Positions 44,875 to 58,391 of a DNA stretch of 64,000 nt are shown here, one piece after another (the stretch's first letter is position 1; the number at the start of each line of letters is the position of its first letter). The DNA comes from Neurospora intermedia. Its lineage: Eukaryota; Ascomycota; Sordariomycetes; Sordariales; Sordariaceae. The stretch lies in NCBI GenBank assembly GCA_037102815.1, contig BTPP01000002.1, positions 2,294,001-2,358,000 on the forward strand, written 5' to 3'. Below the pieces are notes generated by a model. That model saw nothing but the letters and a program-made list of their open reading frames with translations, made no database searches and was not told the origin of the DNA. A program made the translations under genes and the position numbers.

Positions 44875-47800
44875 TCACGCACTTGACTGTAAGACACCCT
44901 CAATCAGCGGAGGGCCAGGCTCAACATACTTGTTCCATTCCTGCACTCGTTCCATACCTTTACTGGGACCCCCTAGCCCAGCAAGGACCGACGGCGGGAG
45001 GTCGTCTTTGACGTGTTCTTTCGTCGCCTGGCCGGACCGTCGTCTCCCGCTTGGAGTACGTGCCGGAATTCCGCCCTCGTAATACGCCGGGTACCGAGGT
45101 TGTTGTGGTGCTTCGTGGTACGAGTGGTGTCTTGCAGGCGTTGCCATCCTGTCGCGGTCCGACGATCTAGTGCTCCTACTTGTTGTATAGAAGTCATCTT
45201 CTGTCAGGTGTCTCTTCATTCCAGGGGGTGGTGGTGGTGGTGGTGGAGCCGCGCTGACGGGAAACCGAGACGAAATCGGGGCAGTAGCAGCATGGGAAGG
45301 GGGTGGTGCAGCCATCATAGGAGGAGCCGCCATGGTAGAGTACACGGGGCCTTGTCTGGTGTCTGCATCGAATCTGCTTGCAAGCTTCCGCTTTTCGAGC
45401 GAGGGTGTCATCGTTCTACGCCTGCTGGCCGAGCGGACTGCATCTCTCTCAAACGAAGGGGCGTGGCGCATGTCGGGAGAAGCATCTCGGTGTCGCGATG
45501 AAGTTCGCTGTCTCTCCAATGATCGGGGCCGGAACTGACCTCCAAGCTCGGGAGGTACATCTGCCCACCTATCGGATGGGTATGCATGCCTAGGAAGTGA
45601 CGGAGCCCGGAGCCTCTCCTTTTCAAGTGATGCATGGCGTGACATTCGAGGTCGCAACCTTTCCGGTGAAGGGGAACGCCGTCTGTCAGAGGCATGTGGA
45701 ATGATAGCGTCCGTCCAAGCATTAGTTGTTGGTCTTTCAAACACCGAGTGGGCAGGCGGCGGCGCCGTATGTCGGTGAACTAGAGGCGGCGGCACAGCCA
45801 TTTCAGGTCGACGGACATAGTTCACGGGTTTCAGAGGACGATCTCTGTCATCCCTTTCTCTGCGATAGTCGTCGTCCACCTCTTGCTCGTCATACTCTTC
45901 GAATTCCCCGGGAACATGGAACCTACGGCTGAGAGGATCATCGCTACGTTTTTCACGCAGACGATCCATCACCGGTCTTTCTTCATAGCTTTGGGGTCGA
46001 CTGTGCACCGCAGCCACGGGCCGTGAATGCCCGCCATTTGAACGGTACGTTCGCGGAGACTGTGCGTCAGACTCTAGCTGCATTGCATAGGTAAACGGAT
46101 TCGATCGAGGGTCAGCTGTGAACAGTGTATCAAGCGGTTCGTTTCCTTCGATGTTGAAGAAAGGGCAGTCGCACTTTTTCCACCGTAAGCCACAGACCGT
46201 GCAGCAACGTGTATTGCATTGGCTATTTGAGAAGATTAGCAATTCAGCTGTCCAATAAGAGTAGAAGGCCGCTGTCTTACCAAGTGGTATAGTTGCGACC
46301 GGGTTCTCCAGGCAAAAGCTTTTTCCGACATCGACTGCAATGAGGCATGGCATCTGGTGGGCATTGGAGTGATTTATGCCACCGCCCACTGCAGACAACA
46401 CAGACCTCTGTACGGCAGTAGCGACATTCACCAAACTCCCTCCCATCTCGATCGAGGTGTATATCCTGGTCCCCGATAGGTGTACCGCACTTCGGGTCCG
46501 GACAGACCAAGCTACGAGGACGCCTACCCGCGAAGATTGAGGATTGAACAAACTTTCTGTCCCAGTCCTTCTTGAAAATGGGATCAAACAGATCGTCCAC
46601 GAGCTGAGGCGAGATATAACGCTTGCAGCACATTGGAGGTTTCCCCACATGATCATCCATGAATGACAAGAAGCCTTGTTCGAGGCACAGACTGCACCAA
46701 CGATGATCGCAGTCCGGCAGCTTGTGAGCTACTTCTCCTGATTGACCACCGCATTGTTTGCACGAACCACTGTGCAGCAAGTTAGAGACTCTACTTATTG
46801 GAAGGAAGAGGAAAAAAAAAAGGAGAAAGAGACAAAGGGTCTAAAACTGAAACTTACGCTTTGCCAAAGCTCTCTCGAGCGTATGATTTCGACGAACCTC
46901 TCGGAACGTCATGATACGTGTTAGCGCGTCTAAGTCCCGGGTTGGGATATGCTTCACTGGGGTAATATTGGTTCCTCGAAGATAAAGGGTCGGGGAAAAA
47001 CTCGTCAGACTCATAGTCTTGCCTTGAAGGCCTAGTAAGCTTAGTCAATGGCACTCTTAATAGGTAGCTACTCTCAATAGGCAATGACTCTCACCTCTGA
47101 AGCCTAGGGTGGGACCGTAGCTCATCCGAAAAGTCCTGTACGTAGACATCTTCCGCATCGGATTCTTCATCATCCAAAGCTTGGTGATCAAGGGCTCCTG
47201 AGGTTCTGATAAGCGCCCGCCTCATGGAAGGAGCCCGCGACGGAGCCCGCGAAGCACCTCGCGATGGAGAAGACGGCCTGGACCGAGATTGAGCCCGAGA
47301 TGGCGAGCCATGCCTTGAGGGTGAGCGGCGGCGAGATGGTGAAGGAGGTCTAGACTGTTCACGAGGTCTGGATTGTGCGCGAGATCTCGATTGCGCACGA
47401 ACGCGGGACGGTGAACGAGGGCGGCTTGCGGGCGCATACCCGTAGGGCCTTGATTCTCCTACCTCCGGCGTAGGTAGCTTGCGGCTCGGACGCTCGTGAA
47501 CTGAGGGCGGAGCAGGCGGCGCATGAGGGATGCCATAGTGAACGAGCTTCTCGTCACCACCACCAGAATGATCAGTGAGCTGAGTTTCTCTATCGGATGA
47601 CGACCTTGGGGACCATCTCGAGTCTGGCATAGAACGCTGTCGATTTGTTGATGGACTTCTATTACGCGGTGCGTCGTAGCGACTTCTGGACCGTGAGCGG
47701 GAATCATAGGCACGGCTCGCCGGCCGCGATCTGTTGTCCATGATAGATCGGGGTACAAAGATCTCTTCTGCGTCTTCGTCGTAGAGAACGGACGGCCGAC

Positions 47801-48239
47801 GGAGTCTTGCTTCTGGAGGAAGAGTATCGTCGTCACGAAGGTGCATGCCAGCACTGTGAGATACTCGGGGCCGGGTAGGGCGACCTATGTCAATGAAAGA
47901 TGACGAAGAGCGCGCAGTGGTCGATAATTCCTCAACGCTTGGGGCCCTTGTATGGCGAGGATAAGGTCTTGTATGCTCGGAGAAATCGTCTGAGTCCTGG
48001 TGTCTCTCATGAGGCGACGGGGCAGAGGATAGATCGTCTTCGGGTGGCCAATCAACATCAGGAAAGGGCGAAGAGTCTTCTTCTTCTTCTGGCGTTTCTG
48101 GGTCCCTGGTGCGTCTTTCGCGCCTTGGGGTGCCCAGTGGCATGGACATGGGCATGTGTTTAGGCATAGACATGCTGGGGCGGGCATGAACGTGATGGAA
48201 AGACTCCATCCGCTCCCTTCGGTCCATTCGTCCCTGCAT
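44875..48239 (-). CDS. RBR-like Cys-rich (RING/IBR) protein with Ser/Arg-rich N-terminus, 4 exons, about 1051 aa
   Basis: Exons are 48239-47095, 47031-46858, 46769-46281 and 46222-44875. The Cys-rich core spans about residues 440-630. A RING-like cluster comes first (CKQCGG...CDHRWCSLCLEQG...CCKRYI). An IBR-like cluster follows (CPDPKCGTPI...CRYCRTEVCVVCSGRWHKSLQC), then HCSRCRKKL...TTCQCNTRCCTVCGLRWKKCDC. Order and spacing resemble RING1-IBR-RING2 ubiquitin ligases, but RING2 is atypical and no catalytic Cys can be assigned by eye. The N-terminal 380 residues are Ser/Arg/Pro-rich with SR repeats (about 275-340). The C-terminal 400 residues are Arg/Pro-rich with a polyproline run. The start is uncertain: the frame is open upstream to a CTCTAG that could be an acceptor (about 48270), so a 5' exon may be missing. 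Confidence 0.72.
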
Positions 48240-51200
48240 CAGCCTCAGCAAGGCAGCATTCGCCGATATGGACTAGAGACTGTGTGAGAGATGAGGCCTG
48301 AGAGGGAGGTCTGGCAGTAGCGGCAATTCGACAGAAGGCTAGACGACGGGCAGATGGTTGAGCTTGGTTGGGTAGCAAGGAGAATGGATGTCGAGGGCGT
48401 GTATGGGTTTCCGGCTCGACCGAGTACGATTGGGCTCGTCTAAGTCGTGTCCAATGCAGGCTCGTTGCAGGATGGGTGCAGTCGGATGCACGTCTAGTCC
48501 GAATCGAGTGAGCACTTGTGCAGCTTCGTGGTAGGCCATACAGGCCGGATGGAATTGAGGCCTGATGTTGACCTAACGAGAATTGCCCCTCGCGCTGGAG
48601 GACCGAAAACCACCCCAGCGCTTGTGGTCAGCCCAGAAATCGTTCCGTGTACGCAGCATGTATTACACATGGGCATGACAGGGGGAGCGGAGGGGGGCAC
48701 ACTGGCAACGGGAAGCAGCAGAGCGAGAAACAGGGGGATATTCCGACTTGAGGTGACCGACAGGACCAGGGGACGAAGGCAACAAGGACCGCGTTCTTCT
48801 GGGCACCGGAAGACCTCTCAATCTCTTACACCCGACCAAGGGATTCTCGCGAGAATGATGGAAGAACGGGATTGGGCGACAAGTGGAAGGTTGGCAGCAG
48901 AGTAAGACGACAACAAAGGATTCCGGGAGCATGTACATACGTGTTCAGCGAGGACGGTGTGGGAAGCACAGGTTCTGCGGAAAGGCTCTGAAACTTTCAG
49001 GATCCTGTTCTGTTCCAAGTCTGGCGTCAAAGATGAGGTTGCTGCCGTGATGAGTATGTGATGACTGGCAGCCTAGACAGTAGCGTTGCGGCAGAAGAAG
49101 GAATAAAGTGGATAGGATAGTCTTTAAAAAGATATCCGATAGTACTGGAATGCAACTCTCCGATTGACTGTTCACGCCACTCAGAGACAGAGACACACAT
49201 GAGCGGCGAGAGGGGGGCCTAGAGTAGGAGCGCGAACTGCATTGGAAGGGGGATAAAAGACGACCTGTCTGGCGCCGGGAAGCGACGATGCCATGCGACG
49301 CGATGCAAGTGAGAAAATGCGCGGCCCCGGCGGCCTGGAGGTTCTCTCCCTGCCAATCTTGTTTGATGTCTTCTGTCGTTGTCTCCTATCACTTTTCCTC
49401 TGTTGCAACGTCGTCTTGTGTTTGAAATGGAGCGACCTACCTACACCTTGATCAGTTCGACCACCCTACTTGCTGCAACTAAAGCCATTCCATACAAGTT
49501 GAATGTCGAGAAAACAAGAATCCCGAAACGAACATCCGCCCCCAGAGAGTCAAAATGGGCCACTAGAAGAAAAGAAACGAGGTCCAAACCAAATCGTCTC
49601 ACCATGATCACCGTTTCGTCGGCGCACCATATCCCCTCCTCGCCGATACTACCCCTTGCAACCCCTCGCTCGCAGCCCAGCAGCTGACAATCAATGCACG
49701 CCCGATGCCTGATTCAGTCCAGAAGAAGGTAGGATCTGGTTATCACAGCGTCCCAACAACTGATAGATATGTACGTGTGTTTTCACAAGTCAGAGTATTC
49801 ACTTGGGTGTAGAGAGTAGTCTGAAATCTCTGATACCTATGAACTGCGATGATTCAACTGTTCTCGGTGTCGAGATCAACCAAGTTCTGGTCCGACGTGG
49901 TGGTGAGACGGGAGCCCAGTCAGACCGTACGTGTAGTGCCCTGTTAAGTACTCGCTGCCGTGTGTGTGCCGCCGTGCGTGCGCCGTCACAGACAACAGGG
50001 AAGTCCCCCGCATTGGCAAAGATAACCTGGAACTGTGCTGCAGCGTTCCACAGCCGAACCACCCAAGCTCGGACCCTCCGTGACGGCTGCGGGACAAACG
50101 AGCCACCCCACCGATCTTCATCCCGTCCCCGCACTCCCTCTCCTATCCATCCTCATTGATGTGACCTCGCTCCCTCGACTCCCGCTCCGCAACTGGGAGC
50201 GGAATGCTGCGGAGCTCCCCGGGTCCGGCACCGGCGGGGCCTCCCGTCGACCAGTTCCAGTGGAGCTCTCCTTCTTCACTCGACAACCTCAACATCGGAG
50301 ACATTGGACGAGCACATGGCCGAACCACAAGACGCCGTGATCGCCGAGTTCACAGGGAGTTGCAGTGACCTCTCTGACTGACCGGCGTCGAGATTGTAGT
50401 GTAGTCCCGCAACCGCGTCTACATAAACGTGGGTTCAAGGTGAAGGCCGGAACGGCGTGTTACCAAATCCACAAATCACCGATGACGCGACGAGTTTTGG
50501 AAAGCCCGACATACGTACCTGCATAAGCGTTGGCTGTCACCTCATGTTTCCCGTAGTCCTTTTCATCGCTTCCCACCCCCACCCCCTTACACGCGGCACT
50601 CGGGTCTCGAAGCGACATATTGTCGCGAAAGACCGCATTATCTAAACTGATGGCTATATATGATTGGGAAGTTGACCTCGGTCTCATCAACTTCGACTAA
50701 TGCCAACAACAGACAAATCCCATAAATCGTAGCAAAGCCCCAAAAGGGAAAAGAAGCAGAGGAAGGGAACGAAAAAAAAGGTTCAAACTGCGACGGCGCA
50801 AAAGATGCAAGTCTACATGCCACTGCACGTTTTACGGCATTTTCCAAGACATACATGCGCATACAAGCGCCGTGCAACCACCTACATGTCTCCTTGACTG
50901 CCATCGACATCGTCGTTCCTTTTCCCTCCCGACCACCTATATTTATTTCCTCATGATGCGAAACGTACCGCAAAGCACCCACTAGTGTAGTCTCCTTCCA
51001 TGCTATCGTGGTAGTAAGTAAGGGAGAAAAAGGCCTGGGAGGAAAGATGGTAGGGTGCCTTTTGCTCAAGATTCAGTTGGATGCTGTCTTCTGGCTGAGC
51101 AATATATCTTTTATCTTTTCTTTCGAAGGACGACGTGACACGGAAACCCGATTACTGTAGAAGGTAGAGAGAGAGTAGAGGATAGCGGTCTGATGGACGC

Positions 51201-51873
51201 TTGTTTGTCACATAACAGGGCGAGAACCACTCACTCCTCACAAGCGTACACTTTGGTAACTGAAATCTTGGGTTCTGGACCCCGAGCAGCAGAACCGATC
51301 TTCACCAAATGGCTGTCAATGAAATGCAATAGTTAGTTGGCATGTGCACTTTGGGGTACTAGATTTCGGCCTGCGGCTGAACATGTTACAGCTGATATTT
51401 GGAGCAAAATGGAACAGAGGTATGTAGTCGTAAACACATTCAACACCTCCATGTGTCCAACAAGGACACTCTCACTTTTCGCCGATTTAGCATTCCTTTG
51501 TCTACATGATAGGCAACATATAGTGTATATAAGTGAGTATACCCCTCGCTCCGCCCGCAGCTTTGGCCTACCCGCTTTGCTTTTGTCTTTCTTTTTTTCA
51601 AAACAAAACAGAATCCGTGCAACTCCCACCACCTACCGCAGGATTTTGTCCTAATTTACGTTAACAAGGGGACTGGAGTTACGTAAGTCACTTGCCCCGT
51701 TCATCTTGTTTCTTCCTGGCACCTGAAACTTTACTTGCCAGCCACCCTTTCGATAGAGGGACCATCGACGGGGCTGAGGACAAAATAGGAAGAGGATAAC
51801 GCGCCTATTTAAGCCTCAAACAGTTCAGGTGTATGTGGAAACACTAAAAGGTTTTTCAAGACTTGAAGCGTTT

Positions 51874-51915
<42 letters not shown>

Positions 51916-53481
51916 CAGTAAAGGATTGGGTATTGTGAAGTGAACGACGTATCCTGGTTGTGAATAAACAGAGAAGAAGAGGCGAGAGACAATCAACCAT
52001 CCCAAACGAGGAGAGATAAATACAGAGAATCATACTAGGGTGCAGCTTCAACGTCCTCATTGAAATTGCATATGTTTTGGTCCCGTCTGCAGATGCCCTC
52101 CAACACCAAAAGCCAGCCCCGTAAGCAAGAAGTGTTTCCAGAGAATCGACATGACGGAAAAAGCTTTGGGCCTTTCATCTCATCTTTGTTACATGACTTT
52201 TGAAACCTTGACTAAGCTTCAGAAATCACCAAAGCGTCAACCCGAATAAATCAAAGCCAGGAGGTCGGATAAAGGCCATGAATTCTTTACAGGTGGTTAA
52301 TTGGTCGTCCACCGAACGTCGAGAACAGAAGGGCTTAAAATATATTCTCTCTCAAGTTTCCTCCATGCATGCGCAGAAGTCCGTCTGCAAGTGTACCATA
52401 CAACTTTGGTGGTTGGTAGGTAAAGAAGATTTGCAAGTAATGATGATATGCGAAAGTCGCCCCCTTCTCGCTTCTTCCGGCCCGCCCATCAGGGAAACGA
52501 CTCAAGGCCAATATTCGATATAATGTACACTCTCCCACAAACAGTTGCTGTCTGAAACAGGGGCAGAGAGGGGCAGAAAAATAATGGAACATTGGAAGAA
52601 CATCATTAAAAGCTGAGCAAGGGTCGAAGAAGTGGGGTGTTTCCGGATTTTCGGGCCGTCGCATCCGCATCAATGTGCCATCCAACACACAGCCCATCAT
52701 CAACCACAGGCAGATCGAGCACTGTTCAGATTCTTCTGCATTCGAGGTGTGTTACCCCAGGCCGTATGCTCCGGCTTCCACAGACCTTGTTGCAAGGTGT
52801 TCTGCTTGGCGCTCCGTTGCTGGTCATCCACATTTCTGGGAAGAGGCAAAGGGTGCTCGGCTTGTGCAAAGTCATGAAGAACAAATGAATGGGATTGTTG
52901 GTCGGCCGCTGGTCGGGGTTTCCAGTCAAGATACCACGTTGTAGCCAGCTACAACAGGAGTGTAAGAGATAGAAATAGGCCAAATGCTCACAAATACCGG
53001 CGTGCCCATAGTCAGGGTCATGGTTTATCAGGCAAGGCTGATCGATGATCAACATTGGTATGATCTTCAGACCACTCGGTGAGCGCCCTTCCGAAGGCGG
53101 GGAGGCGGGCAGATGGTGTGAATGCAGTCCGTACACTTACTGGGCTTGGTTGTGTATGAGCGAGCCCTGATTATTTTTCACGTCCGCTGGCAGTACAGAT
53201 CAAGCGAATGGCTGTTTTCATCGCAGGAATAAATTTGATAGTCAATGCAGCCAACGACTTGGACATCGACCGTTTCAGACCTGAAAAAATACATCTTGTA
53301 CTGGTGTTGCATCCGTGGAGGACCAGATGCACCTGTAGCTTGTTTCGTGCCATGACAGAACACCATAGGTTCAACTGCTGGCGGTCTGACTTTTAAGTGA
53401 CTGAAAGGTTTGAATGTGGCGAGTTTGATGGGACCGTTTGACCTTTTGTGTCTATGGCATCGGGTGCAGTAAAGCGGTTCC
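48240..53481. other. 5.2-kb gene-poor region upstream of the RBR-like gene
   Basis: It probably includes the promoter, leader and perhaps a first exon of the RBR-like gene (within the first 1 kb). Beyond that, frames of 60-143 codons occur on both strands without family features. A 38-base A run lies at 51876-51913 (listed separately). I cannot support a gene here. Confidence 0.4.
51876..51913 (+). repeat. Homopolymer A(38)
   Basis: Thirty-eight consecutive A residues. It could be the tail of an old retroposed sequence, but upstream DNA shows no Pol III box, reverse-transcriptase remnant or flanking direct repeat. Length is likely variable between strains and sensitive to assembly error. Confidence 0.9.
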
Positions 53482-55768
53482 TCAACCACTCAGGAACGTT
53501 CGTCGCCTAACCTCCGCTTCCTTGATAATCTCCGCCGAGAGGCTCAGACTGGGTGAGAGTACAGAATAACGCTCGATTTCCATGACGACATCGTTGATGA
53601 TCTGGTCAATAACGTCGCGGTGTGAGACCAAGCTCACCAGAATACTGTTAAGTGACGGTGACATAGTGGCACCCATAATCAGAAGTGTCTGCGATACAAT
53701 CGAGAGTGCCCCTTGCCAAAGGTACGGCATGTGTCCGGCGTGACTGCGGCCTTTTGTTAGATTGAGACGTAATAAAAAGGAAAAGACAGCCAATTAAAAC
53801 CCGAATATTAAGGGGCAAAGACTTACTGTGCACTGATATGCTCCAATTGCCTGATTGAAGCCTCCAGACACTTTGTGCACGCGTCACGCACTGAGGGGTC
53901 CAGTATTGCCTGTTCGTTGTCGAGGACCGCGAGGATGTATGGCCGGTAAATAATGGTCCGGCAAGCAAAGAAGCGCAACCGCAACACTGTCTGGACAGGA
54001 TCTGGGAGCATTGTCCGAGTAAACGGGAATTGCAGCGGTAGAGGTAGACTCTCGTACCACTGCGTTAGTTGGAAATCCAACTCGGTCACGATGGGTTCGA
54101 GACTCGTTGTAGAAGCCAGGGAGTCCTTGGAGTAAATGAGCTGGCTGACGCGATTGAGTAGTCGCCGAAGTGCTATCTCGGCGAGGAAATACCACAAATC
54201 ATCGCGACCAACTGCCTCTTGCTCATCCCCCTCGAAGCCACATGGCAGACCAACATTCTCTTCAAATGCAACAACACCAGAATGCGGAAGGTCCAGCTCG
54301 GCGAGGAGGTCGCTCTCGAACAGCAGAGCATTCCAGTAGATCCTTTCACTCAGTTCCCTTTGGTCGACAGGCACCCGGTTCGGCGTCATAAGGAGGAGCT
54401 GCAACTTGGTACTTGTTGTGCAGAGAAGGTTCCATGCTTCCAGGGGTCGGACGAGGTAGAATAGGTAAGCGGCAGCTAAAAGATGGCATTGCGCGGCGAG
54501 AACGCTGTTGGAGGTCATCATGCCCGGTAGCAAGGCCCATGCGGCCGTGAAATATTGGAGGCCCGGGGGATCCTCATGTGGCACGATCCTGGATATGCTC
54601 CCCCGTAAACTTGCCTGACCGAGAGCCAAGACGAGAAGCACGATACAACTTTCCGGTCCTTCCCTGAAACCGTTCGAGAGGGCGATACGATAGTGGCTCC
54701 TCCATGTATAAGGGTTAACACAGGCGTACCAAACGTTGACACGATCGAAATAGGCTTCGATGTAGGCCGAAGTGTTGGAGAGGTCCACACAAGGGGTCTT
54801 TGTGAGCGAGTGGAGTGGCTCCCTGGCCATTTCGAGTTGGAGGAGAATTTGTGGGTCGTAAGGTCGTGAGACGAGATCCCGAATCATGGGCCATTGCAAC
54901 AAATGAAGGGCGGCATTGGTGTGGACCTTGGGCATTGTTGACAAGCTGTTGGTAGCGGTGGCAGACCATGTGCCCAAGCCTCCACTGGGGATCACCGAGA
55001 CAAAGCCGGCGGCGTCGGGATTTTGCATCATCAGGTTGTCACCACTCAACCCTGTCCCGTTGCTCATCCCCGGGGAGTTATGGGATAATCCTAGGCCATT
55101 GGTATGACCGGTTAGGCCCATGTTTAATTGCAGCAGACTTTCTATCCTGTTGAGGCGTTCGAGGATGAGCTTGTCGCCGGCATCCAGCTTGATACCAGGC
55201 TCGCGATATATGCACTCGGCACCCAACTCTGTGCACAGCTTGCATTTTGGTTTTGTGCCGTCACACCGCGACTTCCTCGAGCGGCATACCTCGCACTGTT
55301 CAACGAAATGTCAGCGTGTAGATTCACCACACCAGATTTTTCCACTGCGCCAAAGCCCAAACATACCGCAATGGTTGCCCTTCTTCTAGGGTAGTCGACA
55401 CCAGCATCCGTATTTCTTCTTTTCAGTGGATTGGTGCTCTCCTCACTAGGAGCCTTTTGAAAGCCATTAGAGACATTGACATTGTCAGGCCGGTTTTCGG
55501 ACGACTGCGAGAGATTTCGGGCTTTCTGGGCCGATCCAAGAATACCTTCGCGGCTGAAGTTGGGAGCACGGGAAGACTTGAGAGTGGCGGGTGACTTGAC
55601 GGTGTTGACCCCATTGGTAGTGGGTGCAACTTGGGGCGAGGGTATTTCGATTGTGAAGTCTCGATTCGGCAGAGGGTATTGCCTTACAGCGTTGGGAGCA
55701 GCCTGCGCGGCCATGGTCATGCTGCCCACTACCGAGGCGGGAGAGTCGCTGTTGGAAGACGGCGACAT
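53482..55768 (-). CDS. Zn2Cys6 transcription factor with fungal-specific middle homology region, 3 exons, 710 aa
   Basis: Exons are 55768-55367, 55295-53827 and 53743-53482 (2133 nt in total). The zinc cluster spans residues 135-162 with canonical spacing C-x2-C-x6-C-x6-C-x2-C-x6-C and is encoded at the very start of exon 2. A short linker and coiled-coil-like segment follow (DKLILERLNRIESLLQLN, about 175-192). The fungal_trans-type region runs from about 240 to 560 (for example YFDRVNVWYACVNPYTWRSH and QCHLLAAAYLFYLVRPLEAW). The N-terminal 134 residues are Ser/Pro-rich and end in a basic RRRATIA. It acts in the nucleus as a DNA-binding regulator; the target is unknown. It stands alone between two long gene-poor regions, so neighbours do not suggest a pathway. 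Confidence 0.92.
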
Positions 55769-58367
55769 GTCGTATGCAAGTGGTCAGGGTCTGCTTGGTA
55801 GTCGACCGGAATGGACAGAAGACAGTGATGTAATGTTGACCCTTTGTTTGCCCACAACACCTCAACCAGGCCGAGTCACGACCACTTCAGCATGAACCAG
55901 AACACGCTTGAATCGTTATGTTGTTGGCGACTGGTTAAGACGCGACTGTCTGCCAAACCAGAGTCCCTCAGACATCCACCGTGTGTTTCGATTACCGGAA
56001 ATATGGACTGTCGTGTATTAGTGGGCCGTCTCGTGACTGATACCTAGTCGGTATGTTCGTTTAGTAGAAAGCGAATAGAGGTGCTGTCATGTTCGCAGCA
56101 GGGGTGGTGCGGATGTAAGGAGGGTTGGGGGAAGGGTGAAGAGAGGAGTTATCCAAAGCTGTGGGAGAGGTCGGATTCATATCTCGTCGTACGGGACGAG
56201 CTTCGCTTGCAGATATGAATGGTAAGCCAGCAAGTCCACTCATACACTACAACCAAGGTCGAGGTACCCGCGGATCTACTTGGTGACGAGACCGAGCTTC
56301 TCTTGGGTGTCTCTCTTTGCTCTCTGCAGCGCGGACCCCAGACCCCCGGTGGCTTTGAGTCAAGCCAAGCCGGGCAACTAACTGAGCACCCTATAGGCAG
56401 AGAAAGATGGGACGGACCCCTTGACGGACCCTAGACGACCCTGTCCGAGCCGGAGCCTTTACTGGCCTAGTGTGGCGGGAATTGGTAACCACCAACCGCA
56501 GCCAACCCCTGAGAGCCTTGAAGCCTCGGTAGGTATTACAAGTGTATATGCTGCGAGGAAGGACGGAAATTGTACGTACGGTGAGACGGGTGGAGGAGAC
56601 GAGCAGGTAGGCAGAGGAGGTAGGGGACTAGGTAGATAAAACCAAGGAGTAGAAGCCGGAGGATGGAATGAAAGACAACGAACCTGTGTTGCTGCGTACA
56701 CTTGAACAACACTGTCACGAACCGAGACTGAGGTTGGAGCAGCTTGGGGTGCACGGCCAAATCCAAAGTTGGGATGAGAGATGGAGATGAAGGTTGAGAT
56801 TGAAGCTTGGAGATCGCGCGATGGATTGAATCATGCCTCTACCTAGTCAGTGTCTGGGGGATCGGACGGTGGAGGTGGAGACTAGTGGCTGATGGTGCTG
56901 ACGGGAGGAAGGTGGAGGAAGGGCGGGGGAGGACTGGATTAGTACTGGAGTCACTTCGGGCTCGCGATGGACGGGACGGACTCGGGGCTTGCGAATATTA
57001 CGGTACTGCGTATTACACTCGGAGTGTACGGTATACAATAGGCAAGAACTGAAGAGTTGTGTGGGATACGCTTGTAAACTCGCTCGACTGTGCCTCCAAG
57101 GTGATGGCGTCTTTGCGATTAAAGGCAGACACAATCGCCGGGTTTTGTTGTTCAACCTTGATTACAAGATCAGTGTGCTTGTCGTAGTTTTGTGCCTAGC
57201 CAACAATTGTATGTGCACGAGTTCTGTGCTTTGGTTATTTGTGTCAGTCCAGATTACATCTGTCGAAATTGCTTAGATGTTGGACGTGGAATTGGCACGA
57301 GGTTTTGCATCAATACTTGTCGTCACATTACACTACACCACGCTACAAACATCTGCGACCGGATCGACCCGACTTGGAGAATTCGCGTCACCCCAAATTC
57401 CCATCCACAAGTGGATACTAATGGACGCGATGATTCTGTAGTCATACGTCATTGTACTCCATCTGACTGATGATGGAAGCAACCTGCTATAGTGTACACT
57501 ACGGTAATTGATGAGGCGGGCCAACAACAGCATCAATTCCATTAGTTGCGAACCGAAGCAGATGTCGGGAAGAATTAGTGGAAGCGTGGAAGGTCAGGGC
57601 ATGGCCACGTTGGGTGGAGTCTCAGAAGTTTGCGGAGAGGAAGGAACCGTTAACGTGTGGAGAAAGTCAAATGCCCTAAAAGGTTCCAGTTGGGGACAAC
57701 GGGATCCGCACGTCCGTAAACCCACCTTAGGTAAGCAGTGCGTGCAGTTGCAGCCAGTCACAGTGACCGTTTCGCACCCCGGATATCCAGCTCTCCAGCA
57801 GACGACGAACCCCAGGCTCCTTCCCCAGCCCATGAAGGCGGCACGGCCACATGTGCGGGGAATCGACGAAAGAACGGCAGGCACAACGTCTCGCTGGCTC
57901 GCTTCAGGTTGAAACAACTAACTTGAGATGGTGGGAGCAGCCAACTTAGTTTGATGTCTTTTTCCACACTGAACATTACTATACCCGACTACATAGTACA
58001 ACGTGTCTGGACAGATGCGATGCGGGGAGAGAGACCCACCAGTAAGTTGCCACAGGGAAGGACCCAGACGGAACTTCAAACTTCAACCAACTAACAATTC
58101 AACTCAACGTCCTCAACTCGAGTCCATCCGTCATTATCCCCAACCAGGGTCACCACATTCACACTCTTGATACATAGTGTAGACATCCTCATGCTATTCT
58201 ACTTACAAGACGGCCTTTCATTACATCCTGGAGACTGCTTCGGTCGCGGCCAGCATTGTGCATCACGCAGCTCGCACTCCTAGTAGTGTAATAAGGGTGA
58301 TGGTGATCAGGACCATGCAGACGAGGGTTGATGATACTAGTAATGTAGTTGTGGATCAACATATTCT

Positions 58368-58391
58368 CCCCCCCCCCCCCCCCCCCCCCCC
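58368..58391 (+). repeat. Homopolymer C(24)
   Basis: Twenty-four consecutive C residues follow ATATTCT. Such runs are prone to sequencing error and length change. No element border is visible beside it. Confidence 0.9.

Noticed and set aside
45013-45501. Plus-strand ORF of 162 codons with a Trp-rich run opposite the RBR-like gene
   Set aside because: The WWWWWW stretch is the complement of the polyproline codons in the real gene.
50638-51069. 143-codon minus-strand ORF in the 48-53 kb desert
   Set aside because: Composition and lack of any family feature suggest chance. There is no splice or start context to support it.
51876-51913. A(38) as the tail of a SINE or LINE copy
   Set aside because: There is no Pol III A or B box, no reverse-transcriptase fragment and no target-site duplication beside it, so only a homopolymer is reported.
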